DNA of 47,355 bases. It comes from Clostridiaceae bacterium BRH_c20a (GTDB taxonomy: Bacteria > Bacillota > Peptococcia > Peptococcales > BICA1-8). Each line of letters begins with the position of its first letter. Position 1 is the first letter of the stretch. The DNA is taken from positions 1-47,355 of the forward strand of contig LADT01000029.1 in assembly GCA_000961765.1 (NCBI GenBank). The letters are read 5' to 3'. The notes under the pieces are model-generated. The model was not told the DNA's origin, searched no databases, and saw nothing but the letters and a program-made list of their open reading frames with translations. This document shows, piece by piece, positions 33,382-41,493 of the stretch. The position numbers were made by a program, and so were the translations under genes.

Positions 33382-35580
33382 ATGAAGAACATTTATGTAA
33401 ATCTTGAAAATTGCTATGGTATACCCAAATTTAAGTATACTTTTGAATTTAATTCCGTAGACAAAAAAGCTCATTTAATTTATGCACCTAATGGTGTCAT
33501 GAAAACCTCTTTCGCAAACACGATGAAAGATATTTGCACAGATATTGATTCAAAAGACTGCTTTTATCCTGAGCGAACCACAGTAAGATGTGTTAAATTC
33601 GACGATGATAAAGGAATCGACCTTACTAAAAATGATATTTTAGTCATAGAGCCCTATACAGAGAATTATAAATCTGAAAATATGAGCATTCTCCTTGCTA
33701 ATGAAGAGTTGAAAGAGGAGTATGAACGAATCCATAGTGAAATAAATGAAAAAATGAGCAAAGTATTTACGATTTTGAACAATTCTTCTGGAAAACGTGG
33801 TTCTGAGGACATTCTAGCAACTGACTTTGACTTTCTTCCAAAAAATATATTTGAGTGTTTGGAGACAATATTAACAGAATATAATAGCGCTGAAGTAATT
33901 GACTTTTCACATGTTAAGTATCGGTATGGAAAACTTTTTACAGCAGATTCAGAAAAAATACTGGCTGATGGTACTGTAATAAGTCAATTACAGTCTTACA
34001 TAGAACAATATGAGAAACTTCTCTCAGAATCGGCTGTTTTTAAAGCTGCATTTAATCACAACAGTGCTGAAGATGTATTAAAAACATTGGGCAAAGAGGG
34101 TTTTTTCAAAGCTAACCATAAAATCCTACTAGCTAATTCCGAAACTTCTGTAGATGAAAATGAATTCAGGAAAACAATTGCTGAAGAGAAAGCGCGTATT
34201 CTTGATGTAGCTTTGGCTGATGAATTTAAGAAAATTGACGATCTATTATCTTCGAAAGCTGGAACAAAAGCACTTAGGGATTTTATTTTTGAGAATCGTG
34301 AAATCATTCCTGAATTAATTGATTTAAAAGCGCTTAAGAAAAAGATATGGATTTCATATTTATTCAAAGATTTATCAGTTTTTCAAGAAGCTATTTTGAA
34401 TTATCAAAATAACAAGAGGCGACTTGTAGAGATAGTTGAAATTGCAAAATCTCAAACTTCGAAATGGAATGAAATAGTCTTGCAATTCAATGAAAGATTT
34501 AGCAATATGCCGTTTTGCTTAGATGTTGCCAATAGAGATGATGTTGTCTTGAAAAGTAAACTACCATCAATATCATTTATATATAAAGACAGAGGTGAAG
34601 AAACTAGTGTTGAAGAAAAGGATTTAATCCTTCACTTAAGTAATGGGGAAAAGAAAGCACTTTATCTACTGAATATATTGTTTGAACTTCAAGCACGTAA
34701 AGAAATGGGAATATCGACATTTCTCATTATGGATGATATCGCAGACTCATTTGATTATAGAAACAAGTATGCAATTATAGAGTATATCAAAGACATTGTT
34801 GATTACGATTTGTTCATGCCAGTAATATTAACTCATAATTTTGACTTTTATAGAACTGTCGCTGGTCGAATTGAAATTAAACCCACTTCACATTTTGTGT
34901 TAAAAAATAATAATGTGGTGACAGTCATTCATGGGCAGTACTTTGAAAATGTATTTGATTCATGGCGAACGAATATTTATTCAAATCATACAGTGTTTCT
35001 TTCATCAATAGCATTTGTTAGAAATCTAATCGAATATATCAAAGGAAGAACTGATGCTACGTATATAAACTTAACCAGCCTTTTGCATTACAAAAAAAAT
35101 TCGATAGATGGAGCAATGGCAACAGAAGATATAAAAAATTCAGATGTAATGAATTGGTATTGTAATGAGTGGGGCCGTGATTTATCAAAATTTACTCAAG
35201 ATCCATCACAAAAAACAATTGATTTGTTAACTCAAATAGCAGATGATATTGTAAGTAATTCAATGGAAGCAATTGAAATAGAGAAAAAAATCGTTTTATC
35301 CATTGCTATCAGATTAAAAACTGAGAAATATATGATTAGTAGAATCAACGATGACGCTAAAATCAATTTAATTAAAGGAAACCAGACACGAAAATTGAGA
35401 GACTTAATATTTTTTAACAATTCAATCTCAAATGACATGAAAATTCAGGAAATAATTGAGAGAGTTCTAATTATTACATCAGAGAATATACATATCAATT
35501 CTTTTATGTATGAACCTATAGTCGATATGTCGCTAGGTGAATTAATCCAATTATATAATGACGTCAAAACGAATCTATAA
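33382..35580 (+). CDS. Large ABC/SMC-type ATPase, predicted single-gene defence protein
   Basis: 732 residues from ATG 33382, chosen because GAAGGAGTTTGTC precedes it; the frame is open from 33313. The P-loop is YAPNGVMKTSFAN (about 36-48), with Met where most have Ser or Gly. Far downstream come the ABC signature LSNGEKKALYLL, Walker B FLIMDDIADSFD and the H-loop LTHNFDFYRTV, so head halves flank a long helical region, as in SMC-like ATPases. The last 200 residues (SIAFVRNLIEYIKGRTDATY, LTSLLHYK) may hold the effector, but I see no sure nuclease motif; a HEPN-type fold is possible. It resembles the AAA_13/PrrC-RloC class in organisation only. Confidence 0.75.
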   Translation: MKNIYVNLENCYGIPKFKYTFEFNSVDKKAHLIYAPNGVMKTSFANTMKDICTDIDSKDCFYPERTTVRCVKFDDDKGIDLTKNDILVIEPYTENYKSENMSILLANEELKEEYERIHSEINEKMSKVFTILNNSSGKRGSEDILATDFDFLPKNIFECLETILTEYNSAEVIDFSHVKYRYGKLFTADSEKILADGTVISQLQSYIEQYEKLLSESAVFKAAFNHNSAEDVLKTLGKEGFFKANHKILLANSETSVDENEFRKTIAEEKARILDVALADEFKKIDDLLSSKAGTKALRDFIFENREIIPELIDLKALKKKIWISYLFKDLSVFQEAILNYQNNKRRLVEIVEIAKSQTSKWNEIVLQFNERFSNMPFCLDVANRDDVVLKSKLPSISFIYKDRGEETSVEEKDLILHLSNGEKKALYLLNILFELQARKEMGISTFLIMDDIADSFDYRNKYAIIEYIKDIVDYDLFMPVILTHNFDFYRTVAGRIEIKPTSHFVLKNNNVVTVIHGQYFENVFDSWRTNIYSNHTVFLSSIAFVRNLIEYIKGRTDATYINLTSLLHYKKNSIDGAMATEDIKNSDVMNWYCNEWGRDLSKFTQDPSQKTIDLLTQIADDIVSNSMEAIEIEKKIVLSIAIRLKTEKYMISRINDDAKINLIKGNQTRKLRDLIFFNNSISNDMKIQEIIERVLIITSENIHINSFMYEPIVDMSLGELIQLYNDVKTNL

Positions 35581-35622
35581 TAGTTGAACCTTTTAGAACT
35601 GTCCATTAGGCTAATAATGGGA

Positions 35623-36442
35623 GTGCGACAAGAAGCGGCTTCTTCTTGAAAGGTTAGTGCAGACAAGTGTCTGATATTCCAGTAGTAGGAATATTCCCAT
35701 CCGAAACTGCATCGGGAGCAATCCTGATGTGGGTTGCATGAGGAAAAGCCTAACTGGTTGCCTAGTATCCATGGCAATTATGGGCAAGGGAAAGGTTGGC
35801 ATGGTTTACGATTAAGCGTCGTCATTAGCAGCAATGGTTGGGATATGTTAGCCATTGTATTGCAGATTAGAAAACGCAGCTTCCTATATGCGTATGTTAC
35901 TACCTACATATCTGCCGGTGTATTGAATAAACCTAACCCATCCGTATCTAATAGAAGCTGAACGAACTTGGTAAGTCCTATGGAGTCCATTTCTGGTAGG
36001 TCGACCGCAAGGGAAGATACAATCTCCAGAGGATAGAGGATGGTGCAATTATCATAATCATGTTTGTGCGAAAAAGACGTTTCAAACCTTGGATAAAAAC
36101 ATATTTAGATATTTATGGTTATGGGCAAAGAGAAGACACCCGATGAAATCAAAGACATGGCGGAAAAACAAGTACTTTGCTCAAATCAAAACAAGAGATT
36201 GGATATTCAAATCAGAAAACGCAACTTTACATTTTGCTAGTGACTTTAAAATTAAAAGACACGTGTTAATAAAGTTTGATGCCAATCCATATCTAGATGT
36301 GTTTGATTCTTACTATTTGAAAAGGAAAGCTTGCTAACCACTGGTACTGGTTAGTTATAAATAACTTGAGCCGTATGACGTGAAAGTGTTATGTACGGTT
36401 CTTAGGGGAGAACGAGGGAGTAATCCCTCTGACTTACCCGAC
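35623..36442 (+). mobile_element. Group II intron with most of its reverse transcriptase deleted
   Basis: The 5' end GTGCGACAAGAAGC fits the GUGYG start of group II introns. Domain V is clear at 36368-36400 (GAGCCGTATGACG...ATGTACGGTTC), and the intron ends TGACTTACCCGAC near 36442. Total length is about 820 bases instead of the usual 2-3 kb. The internal ORF keeps only the last maturase part. It sits between the ABC ATPase gene and the NACHT gene, in non-coding DNA. It might still splice if a maturase is supplied from elsewhere. Confidence 0.85.
36089..36337 (+). pseudogene. Maturase C-terminal remnant inside the intron
   Basis: The frame reads DKNIFRYLWLWAKRRHPMKS then WRKNKYFAQIKTRDWIF, the typical end of domain X and start of the D region in LtrA-type proteins. 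The reverse transcriptase domains are gone, as is the endonuclease. It is not a functional protein. Its subgroup differs from the maturase at the left window edge. Confidence 0.8.
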
Positions 36443-36491
36443 TATTTCGTGCATTACGATTAAATAAATACATACATGGTGAGGTAGAGAA

Positions 36492-38816
36492 ATGAGCGTT
36501 AAAGAATTATTTGATGAAATAGTAGATGCAAATCCTTCAAATGAAGCTGAAGTAGAAACTAAAATTCTTCTAAATATATTTAAGTTACTAGGTTTTAACT
36601 ATCAAGATAGAGCAGATAAAATTAAAGTCAAAATGAACTTTGGAAGAGAACAAAAAACTAAAATTGCAGATTTTATTCTATACAATGGAACAGATCGAAC
36701 AGTAAATAATTCATTAATTGCTGTTGAGACAAAAAAAACTACTGAAAGTATCTCAGGAGCGGAAGGTCAAGCTATTTCGTATTCTGCTTGGGCGGGAACC
36801 CCTTATTTTATGGTATGTAATGGTATAGAAATTATGGTAGCAAAGCATACAGCTTTTTCAACAGAAGTCGAAAAGGTAAGCATTCGAATAGATGAGATTC
36901 ATTCAAAATTTAATGTAATTTATGACTTTTCTAACAAAACCGAAGTTATTCTGAATAAAGAAAGACTTGCATATATAACTAAATACTTCCCTAAAATAGA
37001 AAATTTACCTCCTGTTGATTTTTTTAGGGAGTATCTTGATAAGTTCAAAACAAGATTTTCGTATCATGGAAACTTTTCTGAACCACTAACAGGAGATAAT
37101 AGAGTACCGATTGATTTACCAGTGAGTATTAATTTAAATGAAAAAAACTATATGCCACAATTACTTACAGAAGACATAATAAATAGCGAGATGTTTGTAG
37201 TGATTGAAGGAGAACCAGGAAGTGGAAAATCAACTCTCTGTAATAAGCTCGCATATTTACTATCTGAAAAAATAGTATCTGAGAATATTAATACGGTTCC
37301 AATATTTGTATCATTAAGAACTAGTATTCCAAAAGATATATTTACGGCTTTCAAATATTCTTGTGATGAATTGGGTGTAAGTGTATTTGAGAATATTTAT
37401 AGAGATAAGATTAATAACATTAGTCCCATTCTAATCTTAGACGGATTTGATGAAGTCTCTGATTTGGAGAATGGATCTAAAAATCTAGGAAGGCTCATAA
37501 ATGATTCGAATATACATTCTCTAGTAATTACTTCTAGACCCCATACGATTAATGAATTGAATATAATTTCTCATAATCTAAGATTTGCTACAATCAATAA
37601 ACTGACAAAGTCCGAAATTTCTAATATTGCTGAACGGTTTAAAATCGATGTTAATTATTTAGAAAATATAAGTGGGTTAGATATAAGTTCTCCTATACAA
37701 CTTTTAATGATTATAAAACTATATAATGAAGGTTATTTGGAAAAGCATTTTTCTTTGTTTGAATTATATAGAAAATATATTGTAATCTTAACGAAATATT
37801 ACAACAAAGAGTGCGATGAGAATTATATTGATAAATTATTGAATACACTTGGGGAAGTTGCTAATTTAGTCGTTAAATATGAGCATTTAGGTGAAAAAAT
37901 TAGTTTAAGTAAGTTATACAATATGATTCAGAAACCTGCATACTTTGGTGATTTAATAAAATGTGGTTTAGTAACATCTAAGTCGGGAAATGCTTCATTT
38001 CTACATAAAACATTCGAAGAATATGGAATAGCCTATATTTTGTTGGAATGTGTAAATAACTTAGATGAACAGAAAATAAAATCTGTATCTATTAGTTCAG
38101 ATGAAGTCTATAGAGTAATTGCATCTAATATAAGTGATTCGAACAAACAGAATCTATTCATACTCTTAAAAAGTAAATCTAATAAGGTAAGAAAAAGGGC
38201 AATAGGGATATTAAAATATATTGGATTAAGTGAAGCTGATGAGTATAAGCTAATAGAAACCTTAAAGGTAGAAAGTAGCCAAAAAGTTAAAAGAACAATT
38301 TTTAGAATGCTGGCTTATACCAAAAAAGGAGATATTTTAATTAATCTTCTACAGTATAAAGGGATTAGCAGAACAGATAAAAAAGATTATTTTAAAGTTT
38401 CATACAATTCCGATGCTTTAAAAGAGGCCATTTCTATAATAAGCTTGGGTTTTGAAAAGTTTTATAATTTAAAAATATCGTATTGGGTGCTATTTTATGC
38501 TTTGCATGATGGGGCATTATATAAGTTTAATTTTGAGTTGTTAGAATTAATTATTAATGATGATGCTTTTGAAAAAAGAGAAGTGTTTAATTTACTTACA
38601 AGTAAAGACAGATGTATTAGTTATTATTTCATTATGCGCTTGTATTTTATGTTAGGTAATGCAAAAGAGATATTATATTTGTTTAGAAAGGATTTCATTA
38701 ACATGGGAGAATATGATCAAGAATTAAAAAAATATCTACTTGAAACCCTTAGAAATATAGATGGATTAAAACAGGATGACCTTCTTAAATTAGAGAAGCT
38801 TGCAGAAAATTTATAA
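36492..38816 (+). CDS. NACHT NTPase with N-terminal HsdR-N-like nuclease domain (bacterial NLR-like)
   Basis: 774 residues. The N-terminus matches type I restriction HsdR-N folds of PD-(D/E)xK type: acids near 20-22, D60 (IADFIL) and E79-x-K81 (VETKK). A NACHT module follows with Walker A GEPGSGKST (240-248) and Walker B LILDGFDEV (314-322); the double acid GFDE is typical of NACHT. The helical C-terminus (about 430-774) has repeats that suit ligand sensing. NACHT proteins of this kind protect bacteria from phages. GTGAGGTAGAGAA precedes ATG 36492. It stands alone between an intron and a hairpin cluster. Confidence 0.88.
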   Translation: MSVKELFDEIVDANPSNEAEVETKILLNIFKLLGFNYQDRADKIKVKMNFGREQKTKIADFILYNGTDRTVNNSLIAVETKKTTESISGAEGQAISYSAWAGTPYFMVCNGIEIMVAKHTAFSTEVEKVSIRIDEIHSKFNVIYDFSNKTEVILNKERLAYITKYFPKIENLPPVDFFREYLDKFKTRFSYHGNFSEPLTGDNRVPIDLPVSINLNEKNYMPQLLTEDIINSEMFVVIEGEPGSGKSTLCNKLAYLLSEKIVSENINTVPIFVSLRTSIPKDIFTAFKYSCDELGVSVFENIYRDKINNISPILILDGFDEVSDLENGSKNLGRLINDSNIHSLVITSRPHTINELNIISHNLRFATINKLTKSEISNIAERFKIDVNYLENISGLDISSPIQLLMIIKLYNEGYLEKHFSLFELYRKYIVILTKYYNKECDENYIDKLLNTLGEVANLVVKYEHLGEKISLSKLYNMIQKPAYFGDLIKCGLVTSKSGNASFLHKTFEEYGIAYILLECVNNLDEQKIKSVSISSDEVYRVIASNISDSNKQNLFILLKSKSNKVRKRAIGILKYIGLSEADEYKLIETLKVESSQKVKRTIFRMLAYTKKGDILINLLQYKGISRTDKKDYFKVSYNSDALKEAISIISLGFEKFYNLKISYWVLFYALHDGALYKFNFELLELIINDDAFEKREVFNLLTSKDRCISYYFIMRLYFMLGNAKEILYLFRKDFINMGEYDQELKKYLLETLRNIDGLKQDDLLKLEKLAENL

Positions 38817-38880
38817 GATTACAGTATCTAATTAAATAATTGATTGACTATCTGATAATTTAACAAGATTCATCGAAATA

Positions 38881-38992
38881 CTTCAGCTAACTTCGAATTC
38901 ACAGAAATTAGCTGAAGTCACGGTACTTGCGGTTGCGCAAGTACCGTGACAAGCTTGGCCCTGATGGTCAAACCGCTAACTTCGTGAATTCG
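38881..38992. repeat. Three consecutive hairpins, REP-like
   Basis: Hairpin 1: CTTCAGCTAA (38881-38890) with TTAGCTGAAG (38908-38917). Hairpin 2: TCACGGTACTTGCG (38918-38931) with CGCAAGTACCGTGA (38936-38949), a perfect 14-base stem with loop GTTG. Hairpin 3: TTGGCC with GGTCAA (about 38955-38971). The loop of hairpin 1 and the sequence after hairpin 3 share GCTAACTTCG and GAATTC. It is GC-rich against the surroundings and looks like a REP-type or MITE-like unit. It lacks a T-run, so it is not a simple terminator. Confidence 0.7.
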
Positions 38993-39081
38993 CCTCTCGT
39001 TAAATGAAATTGGTCAAGGTTAATATTCTTTAATAAATAGGAAAGTTTACTGAAATTTTTTAGGGAGGGATAAATATAAGT

Positions 39082-39579
39082 ATGAACAGGGAACTCAATA
39101 AGGAAATATACTCCTATGCAATTACTAAGCTAGAGCATAAACTTGATGCTAATAAACATATTGAAAATAAAAGTATATTATTATTGCAAGCAACAGCAGT
39201 ATTTATAACATTATTTATATTTTTTATTGATAAAAGCTATAATTATAAAATTTGCTCTGAAATATTAACTTTCTTAAAACTATCATTTTATATATCACTA
39301 TCCGCAACGTGTATCATTATTTTTATTTTATTAAATTATGGTATCTTTGGTAAGAGGAATTATATGGATACTTTGTTGCCTAGTCAAATTTTAGAACAAA
39401 ATCTTTCTAACCTAGAAGACCATTATGAAAAATTAATATATGATTTTTCGGAATCTATAAATAGTGTTCAAAAGAAAAATGAATTTATGGCACAACTATT
39501 AAAGTGGGCTTTAAGGATATTTATTATCTCAATTTTAATTTTAATCATATTGGGAATATTATTGTTATTTGGGGGTTAA
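39082..39579 (+). CDS. SLATT/Pycsar-like membrane protein
   Basis: 165 residues. Three or four membrane segments: about 45-68 (SILLLQATAVFITLFIFF), 83-107 (LSFYISLSATCIIIFILL) and 140-163 near the C-terminus. The first is preceded by KLEHKLDANKHIENKS, resembling the helix before the membrane pair in SLATT and Pycsar-type TM effectors, which damage the membrane when triggered. No nucleotide cyclase or CD-NTase lies beside it, so a defence role is only a suggestion. AGGGAGGG lies somewhat far before the ATG. The next gene starts 4 bases after the stop. Confidence 0.6.
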   Translation: MNRELNKEIYSYAITKLEHKLDANKHIENKSILLLQATAVFITLFIFFIDKSYNYKICSEILTFLKLSFYISLSATCIIIFILLNYGIFGKRNYMDTLLPSQILEQNLSNLEDHYEKLIYDFSESINSVQKKNEFMAQLLKWALRIFIISILILIILGILLLFGG

Positions 39580-39583
39580 TAAA

Positions 39584-40117
39584 ATGAATGAAAATGGAAA
39601 ATTGTATACTGTCAACGAATTACTCCAAGAACTAAAAAAACATGATGGGGATGAAAAAATAACTGTATTTTTCCATAATAATAGATCTGGACGCGGATAT
39701 GGTACTACCCAAACAATGGTATACGGAGCTAGAAACTTTACTTTGTTTTTCGATTCTGTAGGATATGTTAAAGATGGTGAAGGTGAAGCTAAACAACTTG
39801 ATGTAGCTCCTTTTGTGAAAGATGGACAGGGGTATGCTTCGTTAAATACAATTGAAAATGTTTTGAATATAAACATAAATCATATCCTTATGAAAAATAT
39901 TATTATAATAAATAATTCTGGTGCTCTAATAATATTTGAACTAAATTCTAACTTGGTATTATTGGATGGGATAACAGAAAAAAGAATTAAGGGGATGCCT
40001 ATTTTAAAAGAAGAAAAGATTTTTCTTCCTTTAGACTATATTATCGAACTATTAGAAATGGAATTTCAATATATTCGAGCAGCTGATGGGAGTATTACTG
40101 CAATTACAATTTATTAA
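39584..40117 (+). CDS. Copper-amine-oxidase-N fold protein without signal peptide
   Basis: 177 residues from ATG 39584, chosen because GGGGG lies just upstream (the frame is open from 39569). Two stretches resemble the Cu_amine_oxidN1 fold: APFVKDGQGYASLNTIENVL and GMPILKEEKIFLPLDYIIEL then ITAITIY. In Clostridia such domains usually sit on secreted proteins, but this one has no signal peptide or membrane segment, and its first 80 residues (ELLQELKKHDGDEKITVFFH) are unlike an export signal. It forms a two-gene unit with the membrane protein before it. Confidence 0.65.
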   Translation: MNENGKLYTVNELLQELKKHDGDEKITVFFHNNRSGRGYGTTQTMVYGARNFTLFFDSVGYVKDGEGEAKQLDVAPFVKDGQGYASLNTIENVLNININHILMKNIIIINNSGALIIFELNSNLVLLDGITEKRIKGMPILKEEKIFLPLDYIIELLEMEFQYIRAADGSITAITIY

Positions 40118-40129
40118 ACTTCAGCTCAA

Positions 40130-40170
40130 TCCTCCCCCATTTATTTCCAATTGAATATAAGGGGGGAGGT
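40130..40170 (+). terminator. Terminator-like stem overlapping the right long repeat
   Basis: CCTCCCCC (before the repeat) pairs with GGGGGGAGG at about 40160-40168 (inside it). In the left repeat copy the first arm is missing and replaced by the RAYT hairpin, so the right copy may be the original context of the repeat. Confidence 0.55.
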
Positions 40171-40359
40171 ATAAAGAAACATCCTTTAAAACTAACCTAA
40201 AGAAATAGCTAGAATACCGGAAGCCTAAAAAACCCAAATAATCCAAATAAAATAACATCATAAAAAAATATTAGTCTGCAATGAAATTTAAACAACATAT
40301 TAGATTTTAATAGCTCCTAATATTAAAAAATTATCAAGTTAATATAATTGAAAATTTAA
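40145..40359 (+). repeat. Long direct repeat, right copy (partner 1359-1575)
   Basis: 215 bases matching 1359-1575 except two 1-base indels and one substitution. It begins in the loop of a terminator-like stem after the preceding gene. Confidence 0.9.
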
Positions 40360-40764
40360 TAAGATTATTACTTTGGAAGTAGATAATAGATTATTCTTGT
40401 TGCTTTATAACGGCCATTATATAACAGATGCATATAAAAACCCTAAGGGCAAAATTCTAAAGGCTTACAGGGCAAATTAGAGTGGCATAATAAAACTGAG
40501 CAAGCTCAGTTTTAAGTTGAGGTTAAGGTAAAGGTTGAAAATTAATTTAAGGTAAATGTTAAGGTTGAGGTTTGTGAATGAGTATTTAAAAAGGTTTAAA
40601 ATAAAAAACATAAGTTAAGATGATCTTTTTATTTTTAAGCTGGGGAGGGGGTTGAAACATAATTAATCCGACAAGTATATAAATTTTTCTTTCTAGTTTA
40701 CATAACATTTATTATGGGAAGTGGGAATTTAAATTAATAATAAGCATTAGATTTGTAAATCCTT
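40360..40764. other. Gene-free stretch holding the right diverged repeat
   Basis: No gene is seen. It contains the diverged repeat 40424-40713 and several copies of a GGTTAAGGT/AAGGTTGA-like motif around 40517-40575 (AAGTTGAGGTTAAGG, AAGGTAAAGGTTG, AAGGTAAATGTTAAGG, TTGAGGTTTG). Confidence 0.55.
40424..40713 (+). repeat. Diverged direct repeat, right copy, with candidate att core
   Basis: Shares with 3058-3303 the block ATTCTAAAGGCTTACAGGGC, a hairpin with changed but still pairing bases (AACTGAGC-AA-GCTCAGTT), and the exact 21-mer at 40693-40713. It could be the right attachment site of the island. Confidence 0.6.
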
Positions 40765-40938
40765 TTATAATATATCCTCAAAATCTACAAGTATTGTTTC
40801 GTAATCTTTTTTATTATTAGGTTCTAAACATGAACAGCAATTATCGCAGATTTTCGCAGAATTCAAATCACAAAGCATACACGCCTGACATCTATCACAT
40901 TTTTTATCCTCGCTTAAAACACAGAAGTTTTTATTCAT
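40765..40938 (-). CDS. Small Cys-rich protein
   Basis: 57 residues: MNKNFCVLSEDKKCDRCQAC then MLCDLNSAKICDNCCSCLEP and an acidic tail. Nine cysteines in about 35 residues, arranged CxxCxxC...CxxCCxC, suggest a zinc- or iron-sulfur-binding mini-protein. AGGGGGG precedes the ATG. Similar small Cys-rich proteins beside lexA occur in Peptococcales, as far as I recall, but I know of no function. Confidence 0.7.
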   Translation of the reverse strand: MNKNFCVLSEDKKCDRCQACMLCDLNSAKICDNCCSCLEPNNKKDYETILVDFEDIL

Positions 40939-41014
40939 TATTAACCCCCCTATTCTTAAATTATTTTAACATGTATTATACTCAAAAAAAATAAATAAAG
41001 AAGAAAAACCTTCT

Positions 41015-41314
41015 TTATTTATATAAGGGTATCTCAATAAGTTGTCCAGGGTATATAGTGTCTCCAATATTATTAATACTTTTAATTTCAAATATCATTT
41101 TTCTTAAATCTATTTTATTGTTATCGTATTTTTCTGCCAATAACCAAAGGTTATCACCAGGCTTAACAATTACTTGGATTAACTCTACATCTTTATCGGA
41201 ATTGGCACTACTAGTTACCAAACCTATGCTTAATGTAATAAAAATTATTATAGAAAACATAAAACTTGTTTTAAGTAAGCCCTTTTTCCAATTTAGATTT
41301 CTTTTATTATTCAT
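41015..41314 (-). CDS. yneA: LysM cell-division suppressor, YneA-like, SOS-controlled
   Basis: 99 residues from ATG 41314, chosen because GGAGGTGG lies 7 bases upstream (the frame is open to 41386). One membrane anchor (about 16-38, FMFSIIIFITLSIGLV) is followed by a LysM domain (about 48-97, IVKPGDNLWLLAEKYDN and YPGQLIEIPLYK). In Bacillus, YneA has the same layout, lies divergent to lexA and delays division during the SOS response. Here too the gene is divergent to lexA, and two SOS boxes lie upstream, one between its -35 and -10. Orthology is inferred from layout and domain. Confidence 0.85.
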   Translation of the reverse strand: MNNKRNLNWKKGLLKTSFMFSIIIFITLSIGLVTSSANSDKDVELIQVIVKPGDNLWLLAEKYDNNKIDLRKMIFEIKSINNIGDTIYPGQLIEIPLYK

Positions 41315-41327
41315 TAATATCCACCTC

Positions 41328-41436
41328 CGAACAAATGTTCTGTAGTTACTATAGTTATAGTAACACGAACATTTGTTCTTAGTCAATACTTTTTTTCGAA
41401 CACTTGTTTGTACTGGATATTAATATATGTTATAAT
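41328..41436. promoter_or_regulatory. Divergent SOS promoters with three LexA boxes
   Basis: Boxes: CGAACAAATGTTCT (41328-41341), CGAACATTTGTTCT (41366-41379) and CGAACACTTGTTTG (41397-41410). For lexA, a promoter TTGTAC (41408-41413), 17 bases, TATAAT (41431-41436) overlaps box 3. For the yneA-like gene, TTGACT (minus strand, 41386-41381), 18 bases, TACTAT (41362-41357) encloses box 2. Both genes should be repressed by LexA. Confidence 0.88.
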
Positions 41437-41493
41437 TAATTTAATAATTAATTTGAAAAATGAGATTGATAAATAACCGATGTGGAGGTCTTT

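Noticed and set aside
33382-35580. PrrC/RloC anticodon nuclease call
   Set aside because: ABC head motifs agree in plan, but I cannot see the nuclease residues of PrrC or RloC in the tail and no type I restriction genes surround it.
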